Part shown: piece after piece, positions 26,596 through 35,599 of the stretch
Layout of the letters: each line of letters begins with the position of its first letter
How positions within the stretch are numbered: position 1 is the first letter of the stretch
Source of the DNA: Vallitalea okinawensis
GTDB lineage: Bacteria > Bacillota > Clostridia > Lachnospirales > PQDH01
Assembly (NCBI RefSeq): GCF_002964605.1
Contig: NZ_PQDH01000005.1
Location: forward strand, 62,001-126,000
DNA: 64,000 nt
Reading direction: 5' to 3'
The notes under the pieces: model-generated
The model's database searches: none
Told to the model about the DNA's origin: nothing
The model's input: the letters and a program-made list of their open reading frames with translations, nothing else
Made by a program: the position numbers and the translations under genes

Positions 26596-27642
26596 TCATT
26601 GACCTTTAAAGTATTTCGTTCTATATTCATCAGGTGTTAATTCATATTGCCTCTTAAAAATTCTATAAAAATAGCTCTTATTAGAATACCCTATTTCTTT
26701 AATAATTTCATTTATGGGGTAATCGGATTTTTCAAGTAGTAAGCATGCTTGTTTCATTCGGATATCTTGCAGTAAATCCGTGAAGGTTTTACCTGTAGTT
26801 TGCTTAATAATTTTACCTAAATAATCTGGATTAAAATTGAAATGCTCAGCTAACTTCTTAATAGAGACTTCTTTATATTCTTTTCTTAAATATCTGGTTA
26901 TTTCTGTTTCAATAGCCGTATTGAATCGTTGTTTTGAGATTTTACTAAAACTCTTTTTATGCATTCTTAGCAGTTCAGTAAATATAAGCATCATATAGGA
27001 TTTGATAACTGTTTCCGTACAGAATGAGGGGTCATAAAATTCGCACAATAAGCTTTTCATTAAGTTTTGTACCTTATGATTATCCGATGTATGAAAATGT
27101 AAATAGCTTTTATAAATTCTCTTATCATACATAGTTTTTACGATAAAATCAGAGATAATATCATTATCAGCAAGCTGGCTCATAACAATCCAATCAAAGA
27201 ATTCCTTTTTAATAAGAATATTGGCTGCAATATCGCCCTTCATAGCGGGCTCAATTGAATGAGATATATTTAAGTCAAGTATAATTATTTCTCCAGCCTT
27301 AACTTCAATCTGTGATTGTCCTATTGTTTGTCTTATGGAACCTGAGTACACATAAATCATTTCTAAGTAGTCATGTTTATGTGTATCAAACTTAATGAAT
27401 CGATCATGCTTATGAATGCCAATCATTTCATCATCTTTTAAGAACTTCTTGCTTTCTATTGTCCATTGACTTTCTTTTAGATCATTGGCATAGAAAAGCT
27501 TCATTTTCTTATCACGATCATTAATTGCATAATTCTGTTTAAGTGAAAGCACTTTTTTTTCAAAGATATTGAGTTCTCTTAGATACTTGTCTAGCTCCAG
27601 TAAATCCAAACTAACACCCCATAACCAAAATGACTCTCCCAT
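26596..27642 (-). CDS. AraC-family regulator with cupin sensor domain
   Basis: Predicted regulator of sugar genes, 348 residues. The middle part (about 70-155) is a cupin-like ligand domain with a DTHKHDYLEMIYV segment. The C-terminus (about 245-345) contains the paired helix-turn-helix of AraC proteins, ending YSNKSYFYRIFKRQYELTPDEYR. The start is uncertain: no strong ribosome site precedes the ATG at 27642, and later Met codons exist. It lies between rhaA and the rhamnosidase gene, so control of rhamnose use is likely, comparable to RhaS or RhaR proteins. Confidence 0.88.
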   Translation of the reverse strand: MGESFWLWGVSLDLLELDKYLRELNIFEKKVLSLKQNYAINDRDKKMKLFYANDLKESQWTIESKKFLKDDEMIGIHKHDRFIKFDTHKHDYLEMIYVYSGSIRQTIGQSQIEVKAGEIIILDLNISHSIEPAMKGDIAANILIKKEFFDWIVMSQLADNDIISDFIVKTMYDKRIYKSYLHFHTSDNHKVQNLMKSLLCEFYDPSFCTETVIKSYMMLIFTELLRMHKKSFSKISKQRFNTAIETEITRYLRKEYKEVSIKKLAEHFNFNPDYLGKIIKQTTGKTFTDLLQDIRMKQACLLLEKSDYPINEIIKEIGYSNKSYFYRIFKRQYELTPDEYRTKYFKGQ

Positions 27643-27770
27643 TTCATATTTTCATTTTAACCGATTTGATTACCAAAAACAATCATTCAATATAGTGTCT
27701 TAACATCTTCCCTTTCCACAAGTAAATTTAAGTTTCCCAATTAAAAGCGCTAGTTACTTTTATATAACCA

Positions 27771-27797
27771 AAGACTTTATAAGATTTATAAAGCCTT
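27771..27797 (-). terminator. Probable terminator of the rhamnosidase gene
   Basis: A 12-bp stem AAGGCTTTATAA / TTATAAAGTCTT with a 3-base loop lies 8 bases after the rhamnosidase stop. The T tract is short, so readthrough into the AraC gene remains possible. Confidence 0.6.
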
Positions 27798-27804
27798 TTT
27801 CTTA

Positions 27805-30129
27805 TTATTTTATTAACACTTTATTCTTTGTATCCTTTATAACATAGCCTTCTTTATCGTTTTCTAGCTCAAATACTCCATTTTCGTACTTGATTTTTAA
27901 ATTAGACTTTTCAGTTGGTAACGTTAGCTGGAACTCTTCTAGATTGATATGATCATGATCTATTATAATAGTCTTCTCCTTATTATTCACTTCTCTAATA
28001 CCTGCCCCATCACGGTAAATACACCTGATGACATGAGAAGCGAACCCATGATTACAACTTGCTGTCGTTTCTTTATTTTCCCACAGCGTACCTGTTTTCT
28101 CTGCCATATAAAAGAAATAATCTTCTAGTTCCTTTATTACTTGCTTATGCTGCCCGTAGTGTGATAAAACTTCCAATCGTAAGTAGTTACCTATAAATGC
28201 ATTAGAAGGATGAATCTCCTGTCGCTGTCCTTCTACTCTATTAGGACCTAACTGACTTAACAAAGTATCAAATAAATCTGGATAGCGTTCCTTCGTAGCC
28301 ACCCCAAAGAAGAAAGCATAATATTGGCATGTTTCTGTTATATTGTCTGTTGGTTGTAATACCCCATCTACTCGCAATGCATTATCTATAAAGAACTTAC
28401 GATTAAACGCCTGCCGGCGAATAACTTCTTTAATTTGTTGACCTTCTCTTATTAAGGTATCATCTTCATATAGATGTCCTGCTACTTCTAGAGCTTGAGC
28501 ATAGAGCATATTAGTTGGATAATTAACATCCTGTACAAATTCATTAGACTTTGACCATTCAACGAAAATCCAGCTTTCTAGATTTTCTAATAACCCATCC
28601 TCGTTCTTGAACTTATCAAGATAAGTTAATAGACTATAAATTTTTTCTTTGACTTTGTTCACTAATTCATAATCACCTGCTCGCTTATAATATTCTTCCA
28701 ACTCTAGTATAAACCACATGGACCAGTTGGGGATAAATACTTCATCATAATGATCTGCTGGGTAACACATGGGTAGCATCCCATCTGGCAAGCCATTAAA
28801 AGATGGAGGTATAATGAAATTCTCTAAAAAGTTCTTCTCTATAGCAGATTCTCCTGTAAGATCGTACTCAACTCTTCCAGTGAAGAAACTATCGCATAAC
28901 CACCCAGCTCTTTCTCTTGACGGGCAATCCATATAGATATCCACAGCATTTTGTGCAAAAGTGGATAACCCTGCTTCAAATATTTTATTAATACTGTCAT
29001 TGCTGCATTTGAACTCAACCTCATCTATATCTGAATTAACATATTCTCTAAGATAAATTTCTTGGACTGCGCACTCTTTAGTTGCCCAAACCTTCAAATA
29101 TTTAAACGTATATGGTTCAAATGATTCAAACTCATAAATTCCCTTTTTCAAGTAACATTTAATAATATTAGCACAGCCCATTCTTTTAAAATCAATATCT
29201 AAACCCTCATCATCCATAATTTCATCAAATGTAAAATAAATTGTAGTATCTTGTGTACATTTTAGTTGAGCTCCTATAAAGCCTGTATTGTTATGGGACA
29301 TCTTATAAATAATATATTCACATTCTTTAAGATCCACAGATTTATACTGTGATTGCTCTCCTGATAACAATATTTTGTTCGTTGATTGGTACTTCTGATG
29401 CTCATCTGTAATCTTTTCATCCAGTTCATTCTCTTTATACCCCTTTAGTTTTGGGCTTATATTGATAAGGGATCTGTCTTTCCAAATCACCTCTTGTGTC
29501 TTTTCCACTATCTTACCTTGAGATTGTAAAGCTTCTGGAAATAGTTTATTAAATTTAGAATAAGAGACTCTCCTATCAATAAGTTTTTTCTCTTCGACCC
29601 TTTCTAACGTAATTCCTTTAACAGGAATAGATAAATCTCTTCGCCAATCTGAATACCCTTGGGTTAGATGATATACTTCTGAAAAGGGTCTTTGAAAACT
29701 ATAACGCTGTACTTTTTGCACTCGCTCACCTAGAAGCATAGCCTCAAAGCTTTTTTCCTTATCCCTTGTTGCTATGACTGATTGGCCATTGAGGAATACT
29801 TCCACTTGTATAAATGCTGGTTGATCTAAAAGATAATAGCTATTGACGTTATAACATACTGCTTCAATGGCTATAACATTTTTACCTTCCATCATACATA
29901 GGCTCAAATCAAGCTGGTCAACACGGTAATAATCATGAGGACCTCTCGCCGGTCCATGTCCTGCGAATCTACCATTAATAAATATCCTAAAAATCCCTGA
30001 GCTCGCTATGTGAAAGTCTACTTGGTCATCTTTCTTAACCTGGACTGTAGCTCTCAGACCGATTGTTATATTTTTTTCTGTAACTAAGCCTTCTCCCCAG
30101 ACTGGCTGTGCTTGATCAAAATATATCAT
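27805..30129 (-). CDS. GH78-like alpha-L-rhamnosidase
   Basis: Releases L-rhamnose from glycosides; 774 residues. An N-terminal beta-sandwich region (about 1-170, including RIFINGRFAGHGPARG) and a second beta domain lead to a six-hairpin (alpha/alpha)6 catalytic domain from about 375. The motif DCPSRERAGWLCD (about 404-416) is a variant of the GH78 motif DCP-RDERLGW and carries the acidic residues. There is no signal peptide, so it should act on imported oligosaccharides in the cytoplasm. The start follows a GGGGGGA site. It lies with an AraC regulator and rhaA, which strongly supports the substrate, although the exact linkage is unknown. Confidence 0.85.
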   Translation of the reverse strand: MIYFDQAQPVWGEGLVTEKNITIGLRATVQVKKDDQVDFHIASSGIFRIFINGRFAGHGPARGPHDYYRVDQLDLSLCMMEGKNVIAIEAVCYNVNSYYLLDQPAFIQVEVFLNGQSVIATRDKEKSFEAMLLGERVQKVQRYSFQRPFSEVYHLTQGYSDWRRDLSIPVKGITLERVEEKKLIDRRVSYSKFNKLFPEALQSQGKIVEKTQEVIWKDRSLINISPKLKGYKENELDEKITDEHQKYQSTNKILLSGEQSQYKSVDLKECEYIIYKMSHNNTGFIGAQLKCTQDTTIYFTFDEIMDDEGLDIDFKRMGCANIIKCYLKKGIYEFESFEPYTFKYLKVWATKECAVQEIYLREYVNSDIDEVEFKCSNDSINKIFEAGLSTFAQNAVDIYMDCPSRERAGWLCDSFFTGRVEYDLTGESAIEKNFLENFIIPPSFNGLPDGMLPMCYPADHYDEVFIPNWSMWFILELEEYYKRAGDYELVNKVKEKIYSLLTYLDKFKNEDGLLENLESWIFVEWSKSNEFVQDVNYPTNMLYAQALEVAGHLYEDDTLIREGQQIKEVIRRQAFNRKFFIDNALRVDGVLQPTDNITETCQYYAFFFGVATKERYPDLFDTLLSQLGPNRVEGQRQEIHPSNAFIGNYLRLEVLSHYGQHKQVIKELEDYFFYMAEKTGTLWENKETTASCNHGFASHVIRCIYRDGAGIREVNNKEKTIIIDHDHINLEEFQLTLPTEKSNLKIKYENGVFELENDKEGYVIKDTKNKVLIK

Positions 30130-30269
30130 GTAAAAGGATCCCCCCAGTTAAATTAATCTCACTTCATTCTTATTATAAATTGTATAACCCCATAACACAG
30201 TGACGTATAAAGAGGTTATGAATAACCAAATCAGATGAGTTTTATTCTATTATACTATGATATATAAGT

Positions 30270-30300
30270 AAAAAGCCTCTTATATTATGCCAGAGACTTT
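30270..30300 (-). terminator. Terminator of the alpha/beta hydrolase gene
   Basis: A stem AAAGTCTCT / AGAGGCTTT is followed on the minus strand by TTA and further T-rich sequence, about 60 bases after the hydrolase stop. The rest of 30130-30360 shows nothing else. Confidence 0.75.
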
Positions 30301-30360
30301 GAATGTATTATTATTAAGCTATATTTCTTATGCTATATATCTATTTAATTGTTATATTCT

Positions 30361-31344
30361 CTACTTAACCTCTTCTAAGAGTGAAATTATTACCTCATTA
30401 ATCTCTTCAGGAGCAAACTGATGCATATAATGCTTAGTATCATCTACAATAACTTGTGTACTATCAGTTGACCAGTCTATAAATGCTTCCTGACTACTCT
30501 TCCATTTCTCATTCAAGGTTGCTTCTTCTTCAGCTGTAAGTATTCTTAAAGGGATATCCTCTAACCTTCCATCTTTTAAGACTGTTTCTGCATTTACTTT
30601 AATATGGTTATCTTCTCTAACTACATTCTTATTAAACATATTTTTAAGATATAAAGCCTTATCAACCTCATGTAATTCTTCAGGTACATATGTAAGAAAA
30701 TTTCTTGGAAAATATGCTGAATTATAAAAGTTAGGAGAATGGTTAAAGAGTAGTCTGATTACTCCCATATTTTTTAATACACGTTGTAGTCCAAGTGAGG
30801 ACGTAACCTCATCACTGATAGACTCTTTAGCATAAAACTCTGGACTTCCACCATCAATAGTAACAATGCCTTTTACTTCCTCTCTATAAAGTTGAGCATA
30901 TCTTATAGACTCAAGTGAACCCATTGAGTGTCCAACCAATAGATAGGGAGGTTTCTCACCAGCCAACTCAAGCAGTTGGTGAAGTTCATTAGTTACAGTA
31001 TCAATATCTCTAGAGCTTGATGATACCTCACTCCACCCATATCCAGGTCTATCATAAACCACTATCCTTGCATGTTCTGATATCTCACTATAAATTGGAT
31101 AAAAGTCAATATAAGGACTCGGTGTACCTAAACCTGATACAAATACAACAGTCACATCTCCAGTTCCTTCTGCATATATGTGCATTTTCTGTTCATCTAC
31201 ATCGATTATCTTTCCTGGTGGTTCATATTTTTTACTATCCGCATATTCTGCAGCCTTCTCATAAACTAAAGCTGCCAATGTAAGTACAATCACCGCAATT
31301 ATTCCGATTCTTAACAGTTTCACAACCCATTTTAAAAATTTCAT
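30361..31344 (-). CDS. Membrane-anchored alpha/beta hydrolase
   Basis: A 327-residue hydrolase from the ATG at 31344, chosen because GAGAGGT lies just before it; six more codons are possible. An N-terminal membrane segment (about 10-28) tethers an alpha/beta hydrolase fold. The nucleophile is S140 in VGHSMGS, the oxyanion region is SGLGTPSP (about 70-77), and a late His in DDTKHYMH is the likely catalytic base. Substrate and biological role are unknown; an esterase or lipase-like activity is the general expectation. It is a single gene between the rhamnose set and the rplM-rpsI operon. Confidence 0.83.
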   Translation of the reverse strand: MKFLKWVVKLLRIGIIAVIVLTLAALVYEKAAEYADSKKYEPPGKIIDVDEQKMHIYAEGTGDVTVVFVSGLGTPSPYIDFYPIYSEISEHARIVVYDRPGYGWSEVSSSSRDIDTVTNELHQLLELAGEKPPYLLVGHSMGSLESIRYAQLYREEVKGIVTIDGGSPEFYAKESISDEVTSSLGLQRVLKNMGVIRLLFNHSPNFYNSAYFPRNFLTYVPEELHEVDKALYLKNMFNKNVVREDNHIKVNAETVLKDGRLEDIPLRILTAEEEATLNEKWKSSQEAFIDWSTDSTQVIVDDTKHYMHQFAPEEINEVIISLLEEVK

Positions 31345-31500
31345 AAAATACCTCTCTAACATTTCCTATTTTGTACAAATTATCATGTTAGATTATAGCA
31401 TATAGCATCATTGATTAACTTTAGAATTGTATTAGAAATTACTCTTACCATAAGCAAAACCCCTATATTCTTATCTAGTGAATATAGGATCATATCAAAC

Positions 31501-31575
31501 TTATTGTTGTGAATATTTATCAATTACCATAAAGAGAATGCCAACTAGAGGTAATAAAAAAATCCAATATTTCAT
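31501..31575 (-). CDS. Possible 24-residue membrane peptide
   Basis: A short frame begins MKYWIFLLPLVGILF and ends DKYSQQ, giving one hydrophobic helix with a charged tail, as in many small bacterial membrane proteins. The ribosome site is weak (AGAG directly before the ATG). No conservation can be judged here, so this is speculative. Confidence 0.2.
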   Translation of the reverse strand: MKYWIFLLPLVGILFMVIDKYSQQ

Positions 31576-31710
31576 CTCTGCATAAAAGAACGTATGAGGA
31601 TGCTTATAGTGAGTAGATTCACTATTAAGGGACCTAAATGTGATTTGCCACAGTAAAAAATGCTAATGATCTATTTATAATTTTAAATTTTTTTGTTAGT
31701 TATATAAATT

Positions 31711-31743
31711 AAAAAACCCCCAAACATAAATGTTTGAGGGTTT
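31711..31743 (-). terminator. Terminator of rplM-rpsI
   Basis: A 13-bp stem AAACCCTCAAACA / TGTTTGGGGGTTT (one mismatch) with a 4-base loop is followed on the minus strand by TTT and T-rich sequence, about 17 bases after the rpsI stop. Confidence 0.88.
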
Positions 31744-31759
31744 CTGTATAATAATGAAA

Positions 31760-32152
31760 TTATCTTTTTGAGAACTGTGGAGCACGTCTCGCTGCTTTGA
31801 GACCGTACTTCTTTCTTTCTTTCATTCTTGGGTCTCTTGTTAAGAAACCAGCTTTTTTAAGAGCAGGACGTAATTCTATATCCGCTTCTAATAAAGCTCT
31901 TGAAATACCGTGACGAATTGCACCAGCTTGACCTGTGAATCCACCACCATGTACGTTAACTAATACATCAAATTTATCTAATGTACCTGTTAAGCTTAAT
32001 GGTTGACGTACGATAACTTTTAAAGTTTCTAAACCGAAGAACTCTTCGATATCTCTTTTATTGATAGTAATTTTACCGTTACCAGGTACTAAATATACTC
32101 TAGCAACACTACTTTTTCTTCTACCAGTTCCATAATATTTAACTTGTGCCAT
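31760..32152 (-). CDS. rpsI: Ribosomal protein S9
   Basis: Small-subunit protein whose C-terminal tail reaches the P-site tRNA; 130 residues, the usual length. The start [16 protein letters not shown], the [15 protein letters not shown] block and the basic end RRAPQFSKR are diagnostic. It is cotranscribed after rplM with a 23-base gap and ends at a strong terminator. Confidence 0.98.
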   Translation of the reverse strand: MAQVKYYGTGRRKSSVARVYLVPGNGKITINKRDIEEFFGLETLKVIVRQPLSLTGTLDKFDVLVNVHGGGFTGQAGAIRHGISRALLEADIELRPALKKAGFLTRDPRMKERKKYGLKAARRAPQFSKR

Positions 32153-32175
32153 TGTTATCCTCCTTTCAGTATCTC

Positions 32176-32610
32176 TTAATATTTGATTTCAAGTACTTCT
32201 GGCTTTTGTGCATCATGATTATGTTCCGTACCAGCATATACACGTAATTTTTTAGCCATTGATCTACCTAAAGAATTTTTAGGTAACATACCTTTAACTG
32301 CTAAAGTGAAAGCTAACTCAGGTTTAGTAGCCATTAAATCTCTATATTTAATCTCTTTTAAACCACCTGGATGACCTGTATGCCATCTGTAGTATTTTTG
32401 ATCTAATTTCTTACCTGTTAATTTAACTTTATCAGCATTAATGATGATAACATGATCACCTGTATCAACATGTGGAGTATAAGTTGGCTTATTCTTTCCA
32501 CGTAAAATTTTTGCAACTTCAGATGCTAAACGACCTAATGTATGACCAGTAGCATCAATAACATACCATTTTCTATCAACGTTTTGGGCATTCGCCATGT
32601 ATGTTTTCAT
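32176..32610 (-). CDS. rplM: Ribosomal protein L13
   Basis: Early-assembly large-subunit protein, 144 residues. The segments [37 protein letters not shown] and [10 protein letters not shown] are typical. AAGGAGG precedes the start. It is the first gene of the rplM-rpsI operon and has a promoter and a possible autoregulatory leader upstream. In many Firmicutes it directly follows truA, but here the YesMN transporter block intervenes. Confidence 0.98.
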   Translation of the reverse strand: MKTYMANAQNVDRKWYVIDATGHTLGRLASEVAKILRGKNKPTYTPHVDTGDHVIIINADKVKLTGKKLDQKYYRWHTGHPGGLKEIKYRDLMATKPELAFTLAVKGMLPKNSLGRSMAKKLRVYAGTEHNHDAQKPEVLEIKY

Positions 32611-32704
32611 TCGTTTACCTCCTTGATCTTTAAAATATCAATTTTTTAGTATGACATTTATTTAAAAACCCGGGGCTATTGGATTTTTTCTAACATACTC
32701 ATAC
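32611..32704 (-). ncRNA. Candidate L13 leader RNA
   Basis: The transcribed stretch between the promoter and rplM contains a stem AGTATG / CATACT enclosing a second, imperfect stem around AAAATCC and GGGTTTTT. An L13 leader is known before rplM in Bacillus and relatives as an autoregulatory element. Position and stem layout fit; I cannot verify the family consensus by eye. Confidence 0.45.
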
Positions 32705-32710
32705 TTGTAT

Positions 32711-32740
32711 ATTATAGTACAACGCTTAAATCTCTGTCAA
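32711..32740 (-). promoter_or_regulatory. Promoter of rplM-rpsI
   Basis: TTGACA and TATAAT, both perfect, are separated by 18 bases on the minus strand. They lie about 100 bases before rplM and after the yesM stop, giving this ribosomal pair its own transcription. Confidence 0.88.
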
Positions 32741-32790
32741 GAGGTTATTTTAAACATTTTTAAGGAGTTTTTAATATCTACTAATTCTAA

Positions 32791-34569
32791 TTAAATCAGT
32801 GGTAAAGTAAAAGTCACATGAGTACCTATTCCTTCTTGACTAGTAACGTGTAAACCATACTCCTCGCCATAAGCGAGTTTAATTCTTAAATTAACATTTC
32901 GCATACCTACAGACTTCTTATAACCTGTTAGAATTTTATCTGTATCTTCATTAATGTAGTCATTAAGCTGTTTGACTTGTTCATTAGACATACCTTTACC
33001 ATCATCAGAGATTTTAATGATTAAGTTTTTATCGCACCACTCCGCGACGATAGCAATGATACCTTCATCCTCATCGGATAAACCATGCTGAATAATGTTT
33101 TCCACAATCGGTTGTAAAATTAACTTTAGTACTTTTGCATCTTTCACATGAGGATCAATATCATAGAAAACCTTAAATCGATCTTCAAATCGTACTTCTT
33201 GTATGAAAAAATAATTTTCTATGTGCTGTATCTCTTTTGTTAACGTAACGAATTCAGAAGAATTGATGTTAATACTATATCGTAACATCTGTCCTAGCTT
33301 CTGGCTGATTTGACTGATTTCATGACTGCCATAAACACTTCCAATAGCACTAATAGATTCAAGTGTATTATAGAGGAAGTGAGGGTTAATCTGAAATTGT
33401 AGTGCACTTAATTCTGCCTCTCGTTTTTCAAGTTTTTGAACATAATTTTTCCGGATGAGGCGATTTAGCTTTTCAACCATCCTATTAAAGTAATTATCGA
33501 TTAATCCAATTTCGTCATTACTCTCAATTTTCTCACTGATTTCCATATCCCCTTCTTCAACTTTTAACATTTTACTTATAAGTATTCCCATGTTCCTTGA
33601 TATACGTCTTGTATAAATAAAGAAAACTAATGTAGCAAGCAAAATACCTATAATGATTATAAGGAAGGAACTTGTCCAAGCGTTATCAATTTCTCTAGTA
33701 ATGTACTCCATTGGTATGGAAGATATATAAACCCATCCGTTTTTAGCTTCTTGGAAAGCAATTAAATGACCATCAACATTATAATATTCAGATGAATCAC
33801 CTAAATTAATCATCCTTTCCATTTCTGCATCCAGCGTTGTACCAATGAGTTCTGGATTACTGTGTGCTACAATGGTTCCTGTTGAATCCACCAAATAGTT
33901 AGTAGAAGAAAACTCTTTCTCCATATCAAGATACAAATCAGTGAATACTTCCATATCCATCACCATAGTAATAATACCTAACTGCTTCCCTGTATCCCAG
34001 TGTGAAAGTTTCTTCATAAGGTAAATATCATCATAATTCTCTTGAATACCTGATGTCCAATAGAAACTATGGTAATTTTGAAGAATATTTTCAATGACAA
34101 TTTCTTGACTAAAGTTATCCCAATCCATAAAGAAGAAGGCATACTTATCCTTATACTCTTTCTCAACATAATACTGATCACTAAAATTTCCCCCATAGTG
34201 ATGCAGATCTTCATCGCTCTTTAACTTGATAATAATCGATTCAATATCTTTACTACTATATATCGTAATATCTGCCAAAGCTTTAGCCTGTGCTGTTCTT
34301 CTAACATACTCATCCACGGGAATCTTATCAAGATTCATATAGTTACTGGTAAACTCTGAATTCATAACCAACATATTCATGGATCTTTCAATTTCCAGTA
34401 CCTTTGAATCCATGTGCATAACTGTTTTATTAACCATTTCATTGAGGAGGTAACCAAATTTATCTTCAATCTCAGACTGAGTTGTATAAAACGTAAAACT
34501 AAAAACTAACATGATCGTAGCGATCGTTAATGTAATGAAGAATATTAATAGCTTTTTACTTATACCCAT
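32791..34569 (-). CDS. YesM-type sensor histidine kinase
   Basis: Membrane sensor of a two-component system, 592 residues. Two membrane segments (about 7-28 and about 298-318) flank an extracellular dCache-like sensor domain. A HAMP linker follows (about 320-375), then a His_kinase region with the phospho-accepting His in FQINPHFLYNTLESI (about 396) and an ATPase domain with DDGKGMSNEQ. The start has GGGGAGA upstream. It ends the yesN-ABC transporter block, so it probably senses the imported sugar or its binding protein and signals to the YesN-type regulator at 38047. Confidence 0.93.
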   Translation of the reverse strand: MGISKKLLIFFITLTIATIMLVFSFTFYTTQSEIEDKFGYLLNEMVNKTVMHMDSKVLEIERSMNMLVMNSEFTSNYMNLDKIPVDEYVRRTAQAKALADITIYSSKDIESIIIKLKSDEDLHHYGGNFSDQYYVEKEYKDKYAFFFMDWDNFSQEIVIENILQNYHSFYWTSGIQENYDDIYLMKKLSHWDTGKQLGIITMVMDMEVFTDLYLDMEKEFSSTNYLVDSTGTIVAHSNPELIGTTLDAEMERMINLGDSSEYYNVDGHLIAFQEAKNGWVYISSIPMEYITREIDNAWTSSFLIIIIGILLATLVFFIYTRRISRNMGILISKMLKVEEGDMEISEKIESNDEIGLIDNYFNRMVEKLNRLIRKNYVQKLEKREAELSALQFQINPHFLYNTLESISAIGSVYGSHEISQISQKLGQMLRYSININSSEFVTLTKEIQHIENYFFIQEVRFEDRFKVFYDIDPHVKDAKVLKLILQPIVENIIQHGLSDEDEGIIAIVAEWCDKNLIIKISDDGKGMSNEQVKQLNDYINEDTDKILTGYKKSVGMRNVNLRIKLAYGEEYGLHVTSQEGIGTHVTFTLPLI

Positions 34570-34670
34570 TGGATCTCCCCTTTCTAACCTCTTCTATTAT
34601 AGCATATATCAATCGCCCACGAACTCATAATATCTTGCTAAGAGGTTCTATGCTGACCACTGTTAATCAC

Positions 34671-34703
34671 AATAAGACACCCCTTTATGAGGAGTGTCTT
34701 ATT
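34671..34703 (-). terminator. Hairpin after the second permease gene
   Basis: AATAAGACACTCC / GGGGTGTCTTATT forms a stem of about 13 bp starting 5 bases after the permease stop. There is no T tract, so it may be a processing or partial termination signal that lowers yesM expression relative to the transporter. Confidence 0.5.
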
Positions 34704-34707
34704 ATTA

Positions 34708-35586
34708 TTAACCTTTTGTACCTGTCATAGCTATCCCCTCAACAAATTGTCTTTGGAAGATAACGTAAAGAATCAGTATAGGCCACATAGATAAAACTGT
34801 ACCAGCCATGATTACTGGGTAATCCGTGACGTATTGCCCATTTAATGTTGCAAGACCTGCTGATAAAGTCATTTTGTCCATTGAAATATTAACAATGATT
34901 GGCCACATTAGATCCTTGTATGCCCAAATTGCTGTGAAGATGGTTAACGCTGAAACGGATGCCTTTGTTAATGGAAACATAATTCTTGTGAAAATCTTCC
35001 AATCATTACATCCATCAATAATGGCTGCTTCTTCTAGTTCATTAGGTAATGATAAATAAAACTGTCTGAGCAAGAAGACACCGAAGCAGCTGATTAATCC
35101 AGGAAAGATTAATGCGAAAATGGTATTTAACATTCCTAAGTCCGCTACCAATAAATACTGTGGAATAGTAAATACTTGACCTGGTACCATCATCTGTGCC
35201 AATATTAATCCAAACATGATTTTACTGCCAGGAAACTTAATACGCGCAAAGGCGTATCCTGCCATTGAACAAGTTACAACTGCAAAAATCACTCGACCAA
35301 GCATCATCAAAATGGTATTTATATATAATTGTGTAAAAGGTAATACGTTTAAGACCTTGGTATAATTCTCCACCATCCATTCACTAGGTAATATGGTTGG
35401 TGGTATCCGAGTTGCTTCTCCAAACGTCTTTAGTGACGTGAGAATCATCCATATAAATGGAAAAATCATAGATATAGCGCCGATAATCAACAATGTATGA
35501 ACTACTATTTTACCTATTTCTCTATATGTGAATCCTTTTTTCTTTAAAGTTGGACTATTTTTCATTGTCATTGCGTTTTCACTCAT
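34708..35586 (-). CDS. CUT1 sugar ABC transporter permease (AraQ/UgpE type)
   Basis: Inner-membrane permease of 292 residues with six membrane segments. The permease coupling motif EEAAIIDGCNDWKIFTRIMFP (first 20 residues EEAAIIDGCNDWKIFTRIMF, about 198-217) is clear. I chose the ATG at 35586, which follows AGGTGAGAG; further upstream Met codons at 35607 and 35634 overlap the first permease gene. It pairs with the permease upstream and the binding protein at 36585. The transported sugar is unknown; no ATPase gene is in the operon. Confidence 0.93.
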   Translation of the reverse strand: MSENAMTMKNSPTLKKKGFTYREIGKIVVHTLLIIGAISMIFPFIWMILTSLKTFGEATRIPPTILPSEWMVENYTKVLNVLPFTQLYINTILMMLGRVIFAVVTCSMAGYAFARIKFPGSKIMFGLILAQMMVPGQVFTIPQYLLVADLGMLNTIFALIFPGLISCFGVFLLRQFYLSLPNELEEAAIIDGCNDWKIFTRIMFPLTKASVSALTIFTAIWAYKDLMWPIIVNISMDKMTLSAGLATLNGQYVTDYPVIMAGTVLSMWPILILYVIFQRQFVEGIAMTGTKG

Positions 35587-35599
35587 TCTCTCACCTGCT

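Larger units (their letters stand above)
31345..31759. other. Intergenic region between the hydrolase gene and rpsI
   Basis: About 400 bases without a recognised gene. It contains the rpsI terminator at 31711-31743 and a weak 24-codon frame at 31501-31575 on the minus strand, described separately. The rest is AT-rich and featureless to me. Confidence 0.5.

Noticed and set aside
27735-27752. Catabolite-control (cre) site near the AAGCGCTAG sequence
   Set aside because: Only the central GCGCT fits; the flanking positions do not match the consensus well enough to support a site.
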